A stretch of DNA of 64,000 nt. Origin: Oleiagrimonas sp963747595 (GTDB lineage Bacteria; Pseudomonadota; Gammaproteobacteria; Xanthomonadales; Rhodanobacteraceae). A model generated the notes under the pieces. It saw only the letters and a list, made by a program, of their open reading frames with translations, ran no database searches and had not been told where the DNA came from. Below are positions 33,962-42,532 of the stretch, piece by piece; the stretch's first letter is position 1, and every line of letters starts with the position of its first letter. Location: assembly GCA_963747595.1 (NCBI GenBank), contig CAVVFO010000002.1, positions 682,001-746,000 on the forward strand. The letters run 5' to 3'. The position numbers and the translations under genes were made by a program.

Positions 33962-35992
33962 TCATTTCACCACCGGGCCCTTGCCGCTGGTCGCCGCTTT
34001 CAGCCGGCTGATCAGGATCGGCCAGCTGACGTCGCGTTGATGACCGATCACGCTCAGATGCGGCAATCCGTTGCCCTCGACGATCAGGTAGCCGTTGTCG
34101 ACGGGCTTGATGCCGCCCATGTGACAGACCGATCCGGTCAGCCGGCATGTCAGCTGGATGCGGCTGTAACCGAAACTGTGGAACAACTTCAGCATCATCC
34201 CCTGCAGGCCCGCAGCCACCCCGCCGCCACCCACCGAGGTGAGGTTGTTCACGGCTTCCTGACTGATGCGGCCACCCTCGTCCGCCGTCAGGCTGGCGTC
34301 GAAGGCGACCGGTTTCCAGCCGACCAGTCGCAGCTTGCTCACCGTGCCATGCATATGTCCGGTGATGGAGCCGAAGTCGAACACGCTGGTCATCGATTTG
34401 AGATCCATGTGGCTCATATGCATGTTCGCCGCCAGCACCGGTGTATCGCCGAACGGATGCTGCAGCGTCATGCTGGTGATGTCGACGAAGCCGTGGAACG
34501 CGTTCATCGACAGGCCGCCGTCGAGATCGAATGCGCCGTTGCGATAACTCAGCCCCGGCATCGCTCCGGCCAGGGTGCCGGGGAATTCGGGCCAGCCCAG
34601 CGCGCGGCACAGCGCAGGAAGGTTTATGCCGGACAGGGTCATCGAAGTATCCAGCCGTTGCCCTTTGCTGGCCGCCGGCCGCCACGACAATGCCGATATG
34701 GACCACTGCCCGCCCAGCACCGGCACCGTCAGCGGTTGCAGCAGCGTCAACTCGCCGTTGCGGCTCTGCAGGTGCGCCTTGGCAGCCCCGTTGGGAATCG
34801 CATGGAACTTCAACGCCTTCCAGCCCAGCGTGGTCGGTTTGCGCGTTCCGCCACGGCTCCAGTTCAGACCACCGTCGAGGTCGCGCACGCGGAGGTCTCC
34901 CGCCGCATCGGCGAGGTCCATGTTCCGCGCGTCAAAGCGGAATGCACTCAGCCCCGCGGGTGTCATGCTCAGGCTGCCATCGATCGAACCATGTATTTTC
35001 AGGTCCCCGACGCCCTTGGTCTTCAGCCAGGCCTTTCCATAGTGCTCATAGGCGGCCGGAAAGGTGGCGCTGACATGGTCCAACTGCAGCCGCTGCAGGG
35101 CTCCACCGGAGGCAAAGCGCAAGGAGCCTTTGACCGTCAGCGCCCCCGGGTCGGTGAAATCCACGCGCCGCAGATCCACGGCGCCGTGCGCGCTGCGCGC
35201 ATGCAGTGACAGCTGTACCGCGGACGAAGGCAGCGTCGCGTAAAGCGAGCCGAGCAATATCTGGCCGCCGTGCAGCCGGCTGTCGAGATCGATCAGCGTG
35301 GGGGTCGCCGAGGTATCCACATGCACATGCCCGGACCCGGTCAGGCCCTGTCCTGCCAGCGTTCCCGATGTCGAATCGAAGGCCGCCTTGGCCACCCTGA
35401 AAGTCCCCGACGTCTGAATGCCGTCATCCAGGACATCCAGCGCCATCGTCCCGCTGATACGTCCCCCCTTGAGCTGGCCACCGTGCCAGGCATGGGCCAG
35501 CAGCCCCTGCAGCCAGCGCAGCGGCAGCGCCGTGAGATGGATCTGTGCATGCGTCAGCGCGTCTGCGGGCAAGGCCGTGGACAGCTTGGCGCGCCCCTGG
35601 GACACATCCAGCGCCAATGTGTTGGTGTCGCCGTCGATCTGGGCCATCAGCGTGCCGTTGCTCAGCAAACCACCGGGAGCATGCTTGAGTTTGACCTGCG
35701 CGTTCAGGCTCCAGTTCTGCGGCCCACTGTGCTGCAGCGTACCGCCGAGGTGCAGGCCGACATGATGCCAACCGAGCATCGACACGTCGGCGGACTCCGC
35801 ACTCAATGTCAGGTGTGGCGGCTTTCCGGCGTTGGAATCCAGTGTCAATCGCACGTTCTGCAGCTTGACCCCGGGCAGCTCGATCACCCGGGCGTGCATG
35901 ACCACACCGGCTGTCGCCTGCGCACAGACCAGCATGGCCGCCAAAAGACCACCGAGCCACCACGCCAGCTGTCGACTTGATATGCAACGCAT
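33962..35992 (-). CDS. YdbH-like AsmA-type envelope protein
   Basis: The 676-residue protein has an N-terminal signal/anchor (LAWWLGGLLAAMLVCAQATAG) and a long body of repeated beta strands, as in the AsmA-like bridge proteins YhdP/TamB/YdbH. The C-terminal part carries the conserved ISQEAVNNLTSVGGGG and a KPVDNGYLIVEG strand typical of the YdbH domain. By homology it would bridge inner and outer membranes to move phospholipids. Followed by the DUF1318 lipoprotein, it forms a two-gene unit. I chose the ATG at 35992; an upstream ATG at 36040 would cover the divergent neighbour's start. Confidence 0.8.
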   Translation of the reverse strand: MRCISSRQLAWWLGGLLAAMLVCAQATAGVVMHARVIELPGVKLQNVRLTLDSNAGKPPHLTLSAESADVSMLGWHHVGLHLGGTLQHSGPQNWSLNAQVKLKHAPGGLLSNGTLMAQIDGDTNTLALDVSQGRAKLSTALPADALTHAQIHLTALPLRWLQGLLAHAWHGGQLKGGRISGTMALDVLDDGIQTSGTFRVAKAAFDSTSGTLAGQGLTGSGHVHVDTSATPTLIDLDSRLHGGQILLGSLYATLPSSAVQLSLHARSAHGAVDLRRVDFTDPGALTVKGSLRFASGGALQRLQLDHVSATFPAAYEHYGKAWLKTKGVGDLKIHGSIDGSLSMTPAGLSAFRFDARNMDLADAAGDLRVRDLDGGLNWSRGGTRKPTTLGWKALKFHAIPNGAAKAHLQSRNGELTLLQPLTVPVLGGQWSISALSWRPAASKGQRLDTSMTLSGINLPALCRALGWPEFPGTLAGAMPGLSYRNGAFDLDGGLSMNAFHGFVDITSMTLQHPFGDTPVLAANMHMSHMDLKSMTSVFDFGSITGHMHGTVSKLRLVGWKPVAFDASLTADEGGRISQEAVNNLTSVGGGGVAAGLQGMMLKLFHSFGYSRIQLTCRLTGSVCHMGGIKPVDNGYLIVEGNGLPHLSVIGHQRDVSWPILISRLKAATSGKGPVVK

Positions 35993-36038
35993 GTCCCACC
36001 ATTCTGACAGACAGACATGAAATGCCACGGAAACGGCC

Positions 36039-36833
36039 ATGCATCGCCACGCTTCTGAACGGTCCGCTTCACGACGTCACAGTTCACGAGATCCTTCCAC
36101 CAAACCCAGTGCACCTTCTGTGCTCGTTGCCGACGATGATCGCAGCAGCCGCTACTTCCTGGTCGAGGCCCTGGGAAAGCTGGGCTGTGACGTGGTCAGC
36201 CATGCCGATGGCCCACCGGCACTCGACGTGGCGCGGGAACGGCGCTTCGATTTCCTGCTTCTGGATTGCCGCATGCCGCGCGGCGGCGCCGAGTTCGTGG
36301 CAACCCGGTTGCGGCACGGCCCGCATGCCGCCTCGGCACGCTCTCCGATCGTGGCCACCAGCGCGGACGTCTCCACGCCCCTGCGCCAGCGGCTGCTGAG
36401 GGCCGGCTGTCTTGGGGTGGTGGAAAAGCCCCTGTCGATACGCGCTCTCAGCAGTCTGCTCAAGTCCGTCCTGCCGGCATCACGATCGCCCGCCCTGCTC
36501 GATGATGCACAGGCGCTCGCCAGCAGCGGCAATGAAACCACGATGCGTCAATTGCGCAGCCTGTTCGCGGAGGAATTGCGCCTGCTTCTGGACGACCTGG
36601 ATGCACTGATGGCAACCCCGACGGTGCTGTCCGAACGTCTGCACCGGCTGCGGGCAGCCTGCGGGTTCTGTGGCGCCACAGCGCTTGCCGAGGAAGCATT
36701 GCGCGTGAAGTTCATGATCGACCAGCAACACGCGATGAGTTCCGGGCACCTGGCCCACTTGCGTAGGGACGCCACGGCCACCCTGGATGCGCTGCTGCAG
36801 CAGCAGTCCAGTGAACCGGATTCGCCGGATTGA
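36039..36833 (+). CDS. Response regulator fused to an HPt domain
   Basis: The 264-residue protein has a receiver domain (about residues 26-145) with the acidic pair in VADDD, phospho-acceptor D76 (LLLDCRMP), the switch Thr/Ser in IVATSAD, and Lys in VEKPLS. After a linker, the C-terminal four-helix segment contains H202 in LHRLRAAC, fitting the H-x-L-[KR] pattern of histidine phosphotransfer domains. It therefore looks like a detached receiver-plus-HPt tail of a hybrid sensor kinase. No kinase gene is adjacent. The N-terminal 25 residues are Ser/Arg-rich, and a later start is possible. The divergent ydbH start is only 46 bases away. Confidence 0.8.
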   Translation: MHRHASERSASRRHSSRDPSTKPSAPSVLVADDDRSSRYFLVEALGKLGCDVVSHADGPPALDVARERRFDFLLLDCRMPRGGAEFVATRLRHGPHAASARSPIVATSADVSTPLRQRLLRAGCLGVVEKPLSIRALSSLLKSVLPASRSPALLDDAQALASSGNETTMRQLRSLFAEELRLLLDDLDALMATPTVLSERLHRLRAACGFCGATALAEEALRVKFMIDQQHAMSSGHLAHLRRDATATLDALLQQQSSEPDSPD

Positions 36834-36851
36834 GGCTTCGCGGCAAGCGGC

Positions 36852-37559
36852 TCAGGATGACCTGAGTGCGCGCAGCATGCGCCATGTACGCAGTTCCGCG
36901 CCGCCCAGATGAAATGCGATGACCTGGCGTGTGAGGCGACGCAGCGCGTTCATGCCACGCGCATCGGGTGGCGTGTCGCATGCCAGCGCGCGCAGGTCCG
37001 AACCGCGCAAGTCGTTCGCTTGCCCCCCAGCCTCGCGCTGGGGCCCATGATCGGGTACATACCGGTAGTATTCCCCGGGCTGTAGCGGCTGTCCGCTGTC
37101 GGCATCGAACTCCAGTTGCAGGGCAAAACCCAGCAGAGCCAGAAAATCCCTTTCGAAGCGTCGCAATGTCCATGCCAGCGGCTCGCCTTGTGCCAAACGC
37201 TGCAGTGTCCGCTGATACACGCCGAACAGCCCGGCATGCGGATCGTGACGCGCGCTCATGCGCACCACCAGTTCATTGACATACAAGCCGCCCAGCAGCA
37301 CGTTGCCGGCAAGCCGCAACGGGGCGGACGCCGGTTCGGCCAGACGCAACGTGGCCAGCTCACCGCGCAGCTGCAGATTCATCAGAAGCAGCTGGAACGG
37401 TTCCAGTTCGGAACGGCGCACCCGGCCGCGTGTTCCCCGTACTCCACGCGCGACTACACCCAGACGGCCATGATCACGCGCCAGGCATTCCAGCAGCAAT
37501 GAGGTTTCGCGATACGGGCGCGCATGCAGAACGTAGACAGGCTGTTGTTCGATAAGCAT
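36852..37559 (-). CDS. recO: DNA repair protein RecO
   Basis: The 235-residue protein helps RecR load RecA onto SSB-coated DNA. The N-terminal OB-fold has the family segments QPVYVLHARPYRETSLLLECLARDHGRLGVVARGVRG. The helical C-terminal domain includes GGLYVNELV and FERDFLALLGFALQLEFDADSG. The usual zinc cysteines are absent, as in many proteobacterial RecO proteins. It follows era on the same strand in the common rnc-era-recO order. Confidence 0.94.
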   Translation of the reverse strand: MLIEQQPVYVLHARPYRETSLLLECLARDHGRLGVVARGVRGTRGRVRRSELEPFQLLLMNLQLRGELATLRLAEPASAPLRLAGNVLLGGLYVNELVVRMSARHDPHAGLFGVYQRTLQRLAQGEPLAWTLRRFERDFLALLGFALQLEFDADSGQPLQPGEYYRYVPDHGPQREAGGQANDLRGSDLRALACDTPPDARGMNALRRLTRQVIAFHLGGAELRTWRMLRALRSS

Positions 37560-37596
37560 GGCATCGAGAGCCGGGAGCAGGAAAGTGGACCGCGCA

Positions 37597-37627
37597 GCGG
37601 ATCAAGCAGCAACGCGACGGATCCGCC
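37597..37627. repeat. Fragment of the GTAGGG...CCCTAC repeat family
   Basis: In the recO-era gap, GCGGATCAAGCAGCAACGCG followed by ACGGATCCGCC matches the left half of the MITE-like repeats at 15533 and 28341. The right half and both ends are missing, so it appears to be a decayed copy. Confidence 0.5.
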
Positions 37628-37636
37628 CATGCGACT

Positions 37637-38551
37637 TCAATCCGTGTAGCCGAAACGTTTCAAGGCGGACTCGTCATCCACCCAGCCTTCGCGCACCTTG
37701 ACCCACAGCTTGAGGAACACGCGACGCTCGAACATGTGTTCCATGGCACGTCGTGCCGCTGTTCCCACCGCACGCAACTGGGCGCCGCCTGCACCGATGA
37801 CGATGGCTTTCTGGCCCTTGCGTTCGACCCAGATCACGGCGTGGATTTCGGCCAGACCATCCGCGCGATCCGTGAAGGTTTCGATCTCCACCGTGGTGGC
37901 ATAGGGAATCTCCTGCTCCAGTCGCAGCATCAGCTGCTCGCGGATCAGTTCGGCCGCCAGAAACCGCTCGCTGCGGTCGGTGAAGGTATCTTCGTCGAAA
38001 ATCGCCGGTTGCTGCGGCAGGCGCTGCAGGATGCCGTGTTCCAGATCTTCCAGTCCCTTGCGCTTGAGCGCGCTGACGTAGAATACCTCGTCGAAACTGC
38101 GCCCTTCCAGCACATTGCTGACGAACGGCAGCAGCGCCGCCTTGTCCTTTTGCCGATCGACCTTGTTGATGACCAGCACGCGCGCCACGCGCTGTGCCGA
38201 CAGCGATGCATACACGGCGTCATCCTCATCGGTCCAGCGGCCCGCCTCGATGACCTGCGCGGCCACGTCCACATCGGCCATGGCGGCTCGCGCGGTACGG
38301 TTGAGCGAACGGTTCATCGCCTTGCGTGCGCCACGATGCAGACCGGGTGTGTCCACATAGAGAATCTGCCCGCCGGGATGGGTGATGACGCCCAGGATGC
38401 GGTGCCGGGTGGTTTGCGGTTTCGGACTGACGATGCTCAGGCGCTGCCCGATCAGGGCATTGAGCAATGTCGATTTGCCCACATTGGGACGCCCGATGAG
38501 CGCCGCAGTCCCGCAGCGAAACGGGACATCCGGATGCTGATCGGCCGTCAT
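37637..38551 (-). CDS. era: GTPase Era
   Basis: The 304-residue GTPase binds 16S rRNA and aids 30S maturation. The G1 motif GRPNVGKST is at 20-28, G3 DTPG near 70 and G4 NKVD near 128. The C-terminal KH domain carries the end segment GAGGAQLRAVGTAARRAMEHMFERRVFLKLWVKV. I chose the ATG at 38551, which overlaps the rnc stop as ATGA; the frame extends upstream inside rnc. The overlap fits the usual rnc-era co-translation. Confidence 0.97.
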   Translation of the reverse strand: MTADQHPDVPFRCGTAALIGRPNVGKSTLLNALIGQRLSIVSPKPQTTRHRILGVITHPGGQILYVDTPGLHRGARKAMNRSLNRTARAAMADVDVAAQVIEAGRWTDEDDAVYASLSAQRVARVLVINKVDRQKDKAALLPFVSNVLEGRSFDEVFYVSALKRKGLEDLEHGILQRLPQQPAIFDEDTFTDRSERFLAAELIREQLMLRLEQEIPYATTVEIETFTDRADGLAEIHAVIWVERKGQKAIVIGAGGAQLRAVGTAARRAMEHMFERRVFLKLWVKVREGWVDDESALKRFGYTD

Positions 38552-39213
38552 GACGCGCGTGCTCCGGTCAGGTGCGCCAGAACGTCCCGTGCGGCCTGCT
38601 GCTCCGCCTCGCGGCGGCTGCTGCCGCGCCCGGATATCTCGATCGGATGCGGTTGCGACACGCGGCATCGCACATCGAAGGTTTTGGCGTGATCTTCGCC
38701 GAAGCTGTCGACGAGTTCATATTCCGGCAACGCCAGCGCGTGACCCTGCAGCCATTCCTGCAGCTCGGTCTTGGCATCCTTGTGCGATCGGGGCGTGGCC
38801 TCGATGCGTGACTGGAACAGTTGCCGCACCACGTCGCGACAGACATCGAAGCCGGCATCCATGTAGACAGCGGCCAGCAGCGCCTCGACCGCATCGGCGA
38901 GAATCGATCCGCGGCGGAACCCGCCGCTTTTCATTTCCCCGGGCCCCAGCTTGAGCCGATCTCCCAGCTCGAGTTCACGGCCGATCACGGCCAGCGTCTT
39001 GCCGTTGACCAGCTGTGCGCGCAGTCGCGACATTTCACCTTCGCTGGCACGCGGGTGCGCCTCGAACAGCATCTCGGCGACCAGCATGTTGAGCAATGCG
39101 TCACCGAGAAACTCCATGCGCTCGTTGTTGGGCCGCCCGGCGCTGCGGTGGGTCAGTGCCAGTTCGGCCAGGTTCGGATCTTGAAAGCGATGCGGCAGAT
39201 TCACGGGATTCAA
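38548..39213 (-). CDS. rnc: Ribonuclease III
   Basis: The 221-residue double-strand RNA nuclease processes rRNA precursors. The signature NERMEFLGDA is at residues 30-39, and the second acidic cluster is in the ADAVEALLAAVYMDAG region. A dsRNA-binding domain ends the protein (GRGSSRREAEQQAARDVLAHL). It starts 10 bases after the DUF4845 gene stop and overlaps era. Confidence 0.97.
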   Translation of the reverse strand: MNPVNLPHRFQDPNLAELALTHRSAGRPNNERMEFLGDALLNMLVAEMLFEAHPRASEGEMSRLRAQLVNGKTLAVIGRELELGDRLKLGPGEMKSGGFRRGSILADAVEALLAAVYMDAGFDVCRDVVRQLFQSRIEATPRSHKDAKTELQEWLQGHALALPEYELVDSFGEDHAKTFDVRCRVSQPHPIEISGRGSSRREAEQQAARDVLAHLTGARAS

Positions 39214-39223
39214 TACACGAGGC

Positions 39224-39625
39224 TCAATACGAAAGGTTTCCTTGCAACGGCACCGTCTTGTCGAAGTGCAACAGGAAATCGATGTTGTAGATGAAGTGGA
39301 TCCGTTCGTCGTAACTGACGTTCATTGCATTGCCGCCATTGTTGTGGATGAAACGGATATCGTTGGGCTTGATCACGCTGTCGGCGTACTGGAAGCTCAG
39401 CTTGAAGGAGAAGTCGCGACGCACCTGATCCTTCGACTTGCCGTCCACACCTTCCGTGGAGACCTGCTTCATGGCCTTGACCACGCTGAAATACTGGATG
39501 TATGGCGGCACCAGCTTCATCGCCATGTAGGCAAAGAAACCGGCGATCAGCAGCACGAAAATGAATCCGATCAGCGTCATGCCCGATTGTCTGGACGTGC
39601 GCGCAGATTGCGTCGTGACGTTCAT
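39224..39625 (-). CDS. DUF4845 membrane protein, pilin-like N-terminus
   Basis: The 133-residue protein begins with a short polar segment, then GMTLIGFIFVLLIAGFFAYMA, which resembles a type IV prepilin cleavage site and N-terminal helix, followed by a small soluble domain typical of DUF4845. The gene is regularly found between lepB and rnc in beta- and gammaproteobacteria; its function is unknown. AGGGGAAAA upstream supports the ATG at 39625. Confidence 0.87.
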   Translation of the reverse strand: MNVTTQSARTSRQSGMTLIGFIFVLLIAGFFAYMAMKLVPPYIQYFSVVKAMKQVSTEGVDGKSKDQVRRDFSFKLSFQYADSVIKPNDIRFIHNNGGNAMNVSYDERIHFIYNIDFLLHFDKTVPLQGNLSY

Positions 39626-39671
39626 GACGTTTTCCCCCTGGCAACTCATGTCAGCCCTCTCCCCTCGTCAG

Positions 39672-40487
39672 TCAATGAATCAGATCGCCGATCCGCGAAA
39701 ATGCCACGCCGTGATCCCAGGCAAACCAGATCAGGAACGCCTTGCCCACGAGATCTTTTTCCTGCACACATCCCTCGTAGCGGCTGTCTTCGCTGTCATC
39801 CCTATTATCACCCAGAACCAGGTAACAGTTGGGCGGCACGATCTCCGGATTGTCGCTGTTGGGCAGATCCGGCGCCCGATGCGCCTGCGGCATCTCGATG
39901 ATCCTGTGGTGCACGGTGCCCAGATGCTCGTGCAGCACGATACCGCCATTGTCCATCAGCAGGCGGTCTTCCCGGTCGTCCGGATTGCCCGAATACGCGC
40001 CCTCCAGCTGCTCGGGCACGCGCTTGCCGTTGATGAACAGATGCTCGCCATGCATGACCACGCGATCACCCGGCAGGCCCACCACACGCTTGATCCAGTT
40101 CTGCCCGGGCGCCCACGGCGGCCGGAATACGACGATATCGCCGCGCTTGGGCTCGCCGAGATCGATGATCTTGTTGTGGAACACCGGCAACCTGAGTCCG
40201 TAGGCAAATTTGTTGACCAGGATGAAATCGCCCGTGCGCAGGGTCGGCATCATCGAACCGGACGGAATACGGAACGGTTCTGCCACGAACGAGCGCAGCA
40301 GCAGCACCAGCAACACCACCGGAAACAGCGAGCGCGCCCAGTCCACCGGCCAGGGATCGTGCACATCCTTGCCGCGTTCGGCGGCGCGACGCTTGCGCGC
40401 CTTGTACAGAAACAGGCGATCGAACGCCCAGACGAGGCCGAACAGGACCGTCAGGCCCAGCAGCAGCGCCGCAAAATCAAATTCCAT
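39672..40487 (-). CDS. lepB: Signal peptidase I
   Basis: The 271-residue inner-membrane protease removes signal peptides from secreted proteins. Two N-terminal membrane segments (residues 5-26 and 52-66) precede the Ser/Lys dyad: S78 in PSGSMMPTL and K133 in WIKRVVGLPGD. The GDNRDDSEDSR box near the C-terminus is also present. It lies between lepA and the DUF4845 gene, the usual operon order. Confidence 0.97.
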   Translation of the reverse strand: MEFDFAALLLGLTVLFGLVWAFDRLFLYKARKRRAAERGKDVHDPWPVDWARSLFPVVLLVLLLRSFVAEPFRIPSGSMMPTLRTGDFILVNKFAYGLRLPVFHNKIIDLGEPKRGDIVVFRPPWAPGQNWIKRVVGLPGDRVVMHGEHLFINGKRVPEQLEGAYSGNPDDREDRLLMDNGGIVLHEHLGTVHHRIIEMPQAHRAPDLPNSDNPEIVPPNCYLVLGDNRDDSEDSRYEGCVQEKDLVGKAFLIWFAWDHGVAFSRIGDLIH

Positions 40488-40510
40488 CGTTGGCTCCTTG
40501 GAGCCGGGAC

Positions 40511-40589
40511 TGGGGGATGGGGAATGGGGAATCGTGAAAGCGGCGCATTGCAGCTTCGACCATTCCCCATTCCCTATTCCCTATTCCCG
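40511..40589. repeat. GGGAATGGGGAAT inverted repeat with TATTCCC direct repeats
   Basis: The left arm GGGAATGGGGAAT (40520-40532) pairs with ATTCCCCATTCCC (40562-40574), and further CTATTCCC repeats follow. It fills most of the 110-base lepA-lepB gap. A related 'tagggaatagggaa' string occurs near 1334. It looks like a dispersed low-complexity palindrome. Confidence 0.7.
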
Positions 40590-40597
40590 ACCTTTGG

Positions 40598-42388
40598 CTA
40601 TTTGTCCACTTTCAAGACGGCCAGGAAGGCTTCCTGCGGAATCTCCACGCGGCCCACCTGCTTCATGCGCTTCTTGCCCTGCTTCTGCTTTTCCAGCAAC
40701 TTCTTCTTGCGCGACACATCGCCGCCGTAGCACTTGGCCAGCACGTTCTTACGCAGCGCCTTGACCGTGGAGCGCGCAATCACCTGCCCGCCGATGGCGG
40801 CCTGGATGGCCACGTCGAACTGCTGGCGGGGAATCAGCTCTTTCATGCGCTCGACAAGATCGCGGCCGCGGCGATCCGCCTGCGCGCGATGCACGATCAG
40901 GCTCAGTGCATCCACGCGTTCGCCATTGATCAGCACGTCGACACGCACGAACGGCCCCGCCTGGAACCGCACGAAATGGTAGTCCATGGAGGCATAGCCG
41001 CGCGACACCGACTTCAGCCGGTCGAAGAAATCCAGCACCGCTTCGGCCATGGGCAGCTCGTAGGTGATCTGCACCTGCGTGCCCAGATAGCGGATGGATT
41101 TCTGCACGCCGCGCTTTTCCTCGCACAGCGTGATGACGCCGCCGACATACTCATCCGGCGTGAGGATGGTGGCCTCGATGATCGGCTCGCGAATCTCCTC
41201 CACTTGCGGCGAGGCCGGCAGATCGGCGGGATTGTCCAGTGTCTCCACCTCGCCATCCGCGCGCACGATCTCGTAGACCACGGTGGGGGCCGTGGTCACC
41301 AGGTTCAGGTCGTACTCGCGTTCCAGGCGCTCCTGCACGATCTCCATGTGCAGCATGCCCAGGAAGCCGCAACGGAAGCCGAAACCCATGGCCTCGGAGG
41401 ATTCCGGCTCGAAGAACATCGCCGCATCGTTCAGGCGCAGCTTGTCCAATGCATCGCGCAGCGAGGGATAATCGTCCGCTGACACCGGAAACAGACCGGC
41501 AAACACACGCGGCTGCATGTGCTGGAACCCCGGCAACGGGCCCGGAGCCGGATCGCCGGCAAGAGTCAGCGTGTCGCCCACCGGTGCGCCGTGCACGTCC
41601 TTGATGGCTGCATTGATCCAACCCACTTCGCCCGCGCCCAGATGATCCAGCTTCTTGCGCTTGGGGGTGAAGACACCCAGCTCGTCCACACCATGGCTGC
41701 GGCCGGTGGACATCACCTGAACCTTGTCACCGGGCCTGATGGTGCCCTGCATGACGCGCACCAGCATGACCACGCCCAGGTAATTGTCGAACCAGGAATC
41801 GATGATCAGCGCCTGCAGCTTGTCCGTGCCCCGCGGTTTGGGAGGCGGAATGCGCGCCACGATGGCTTCCAGCACGTCAGTCACGTTCAGGCCGGTCTTG
41901 GCGCTGACCTCGATGGCATCGCTGGCATCAATGCCGATCACCGCCTCGATCTCGGCCCTGACACGGTCGGCATCGGCCGTGGGCAGATCGATCTTGTTCA
42001 GCACCGGCACCACTTCCAGGCCCTGCTCCACAGCGGTGTAGCAGTTGGCCACCGACTGCGCCTCCACGCCCTGCGCGGCGTCCACCACCAGCAGCGCGCC
42101 CTCGCACGCGGCCAGCGAACGGCTGACTTCATAGCTGAAGTCGACGTGGCCCGGCGTGTCGATGAAATTGAGCTGATAGGTGGTGCCGTCTTTCGCCGTG
42201 TACGGCAGCGACACGGACTGCGACTTGATGGTAATGCCGCGCTCGCGCTCGATGGGGTTGGTGTCGAGCACCTGCTGCGCCATCTCGCGCTCGGTCAGGC
42301 CGCCGCACAGATGGATGATGCGATCCGCCAGCGTGGATTTGCCGTGGTCGACATGGGCGATGATGGAGAAATTGCGGATCAGGTCCAT
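40598..42388 (-). CDS. lepA: Elongation factor 4
   Basis: The 596-residue ribosome-associated GTPase back-translocates or helps restart stalled ribosomes. The N-terminus IRNFSIIAHVDHGKSTLADRI contains G1; DTPGHVDF (G3) and NKIDLP (G4) follow. The C-terminal LepA-specific domain ends with KRMKQVGRVEIPQEAFLAVLKVD. I give the ATG at 42388; a GTG two codons upstream (42394) is an alternative. It is the first gene of the lepA-lepB-DUF4845-rnc-era-recO run. Confidence 0.96.
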   Translation of the reverse strand: MDLIRNFSIIAHVDHGKSTLADRIIHLCGGLTEREMAQQVLDTNPIERERGITIKSQSVSLPYTAKDGTTYQLNFIDTPGHVDFSYEVSRSLAACEGALLVVDAAQGVEAQSVANCYTAVEQGLEVVPVLNKIDLPTADADRVRAEIEAVIGIDASDAIEVSAKTGLNVTDVLEAIVARIPPPKPRGTDKLQALIIDSWFDNYLGVVMLVRVMQGTIRPGDKVQVMSTGRSHGVDELGVFTPKRKKLDHLGAGEVGWINAAIKDVHGAPVGDTLTLAGDPAPGPLPGFQHMQPRVFAGLFPVSADDYPSLRDALDKLRLNDAAMFFEPESSEAMGFGFRCGFLGMLHMEIVQERLEREYDLNLVTTAPTVVYEIVRADGEVETLDNPADLPASPQVEEIREPIIEATILTPDEYVGGVITLCEEKRGVQKSIRYLGTQVQITYELPMAEAVLDFFDRLKSVSRGYASMDYHFVRFQAGPFVRVDVLINGERVDALSLIVHRAQADRRGRDLVERMKELIPRQQFDVAIQAAIGGQVIARSTVKALRKNVLAKCYGGDVSRKKKLLEKQKQGKKRMKQVGRVEIPQEAFLAVLKVDK

Positions 42389-42532
42389 GGGCACACGTTC
42401 ACGCAGATTTTGCCTGCAGCAGAAAACAGCGCCGCCCGCGAAATGCGGGCGGCATCAATCGCTTATTATGGCATGAAGCGACTGCATGCCGATGGTGCGC
42501 GCACCATCGGCATGCAGATCACCAGCACTTGC

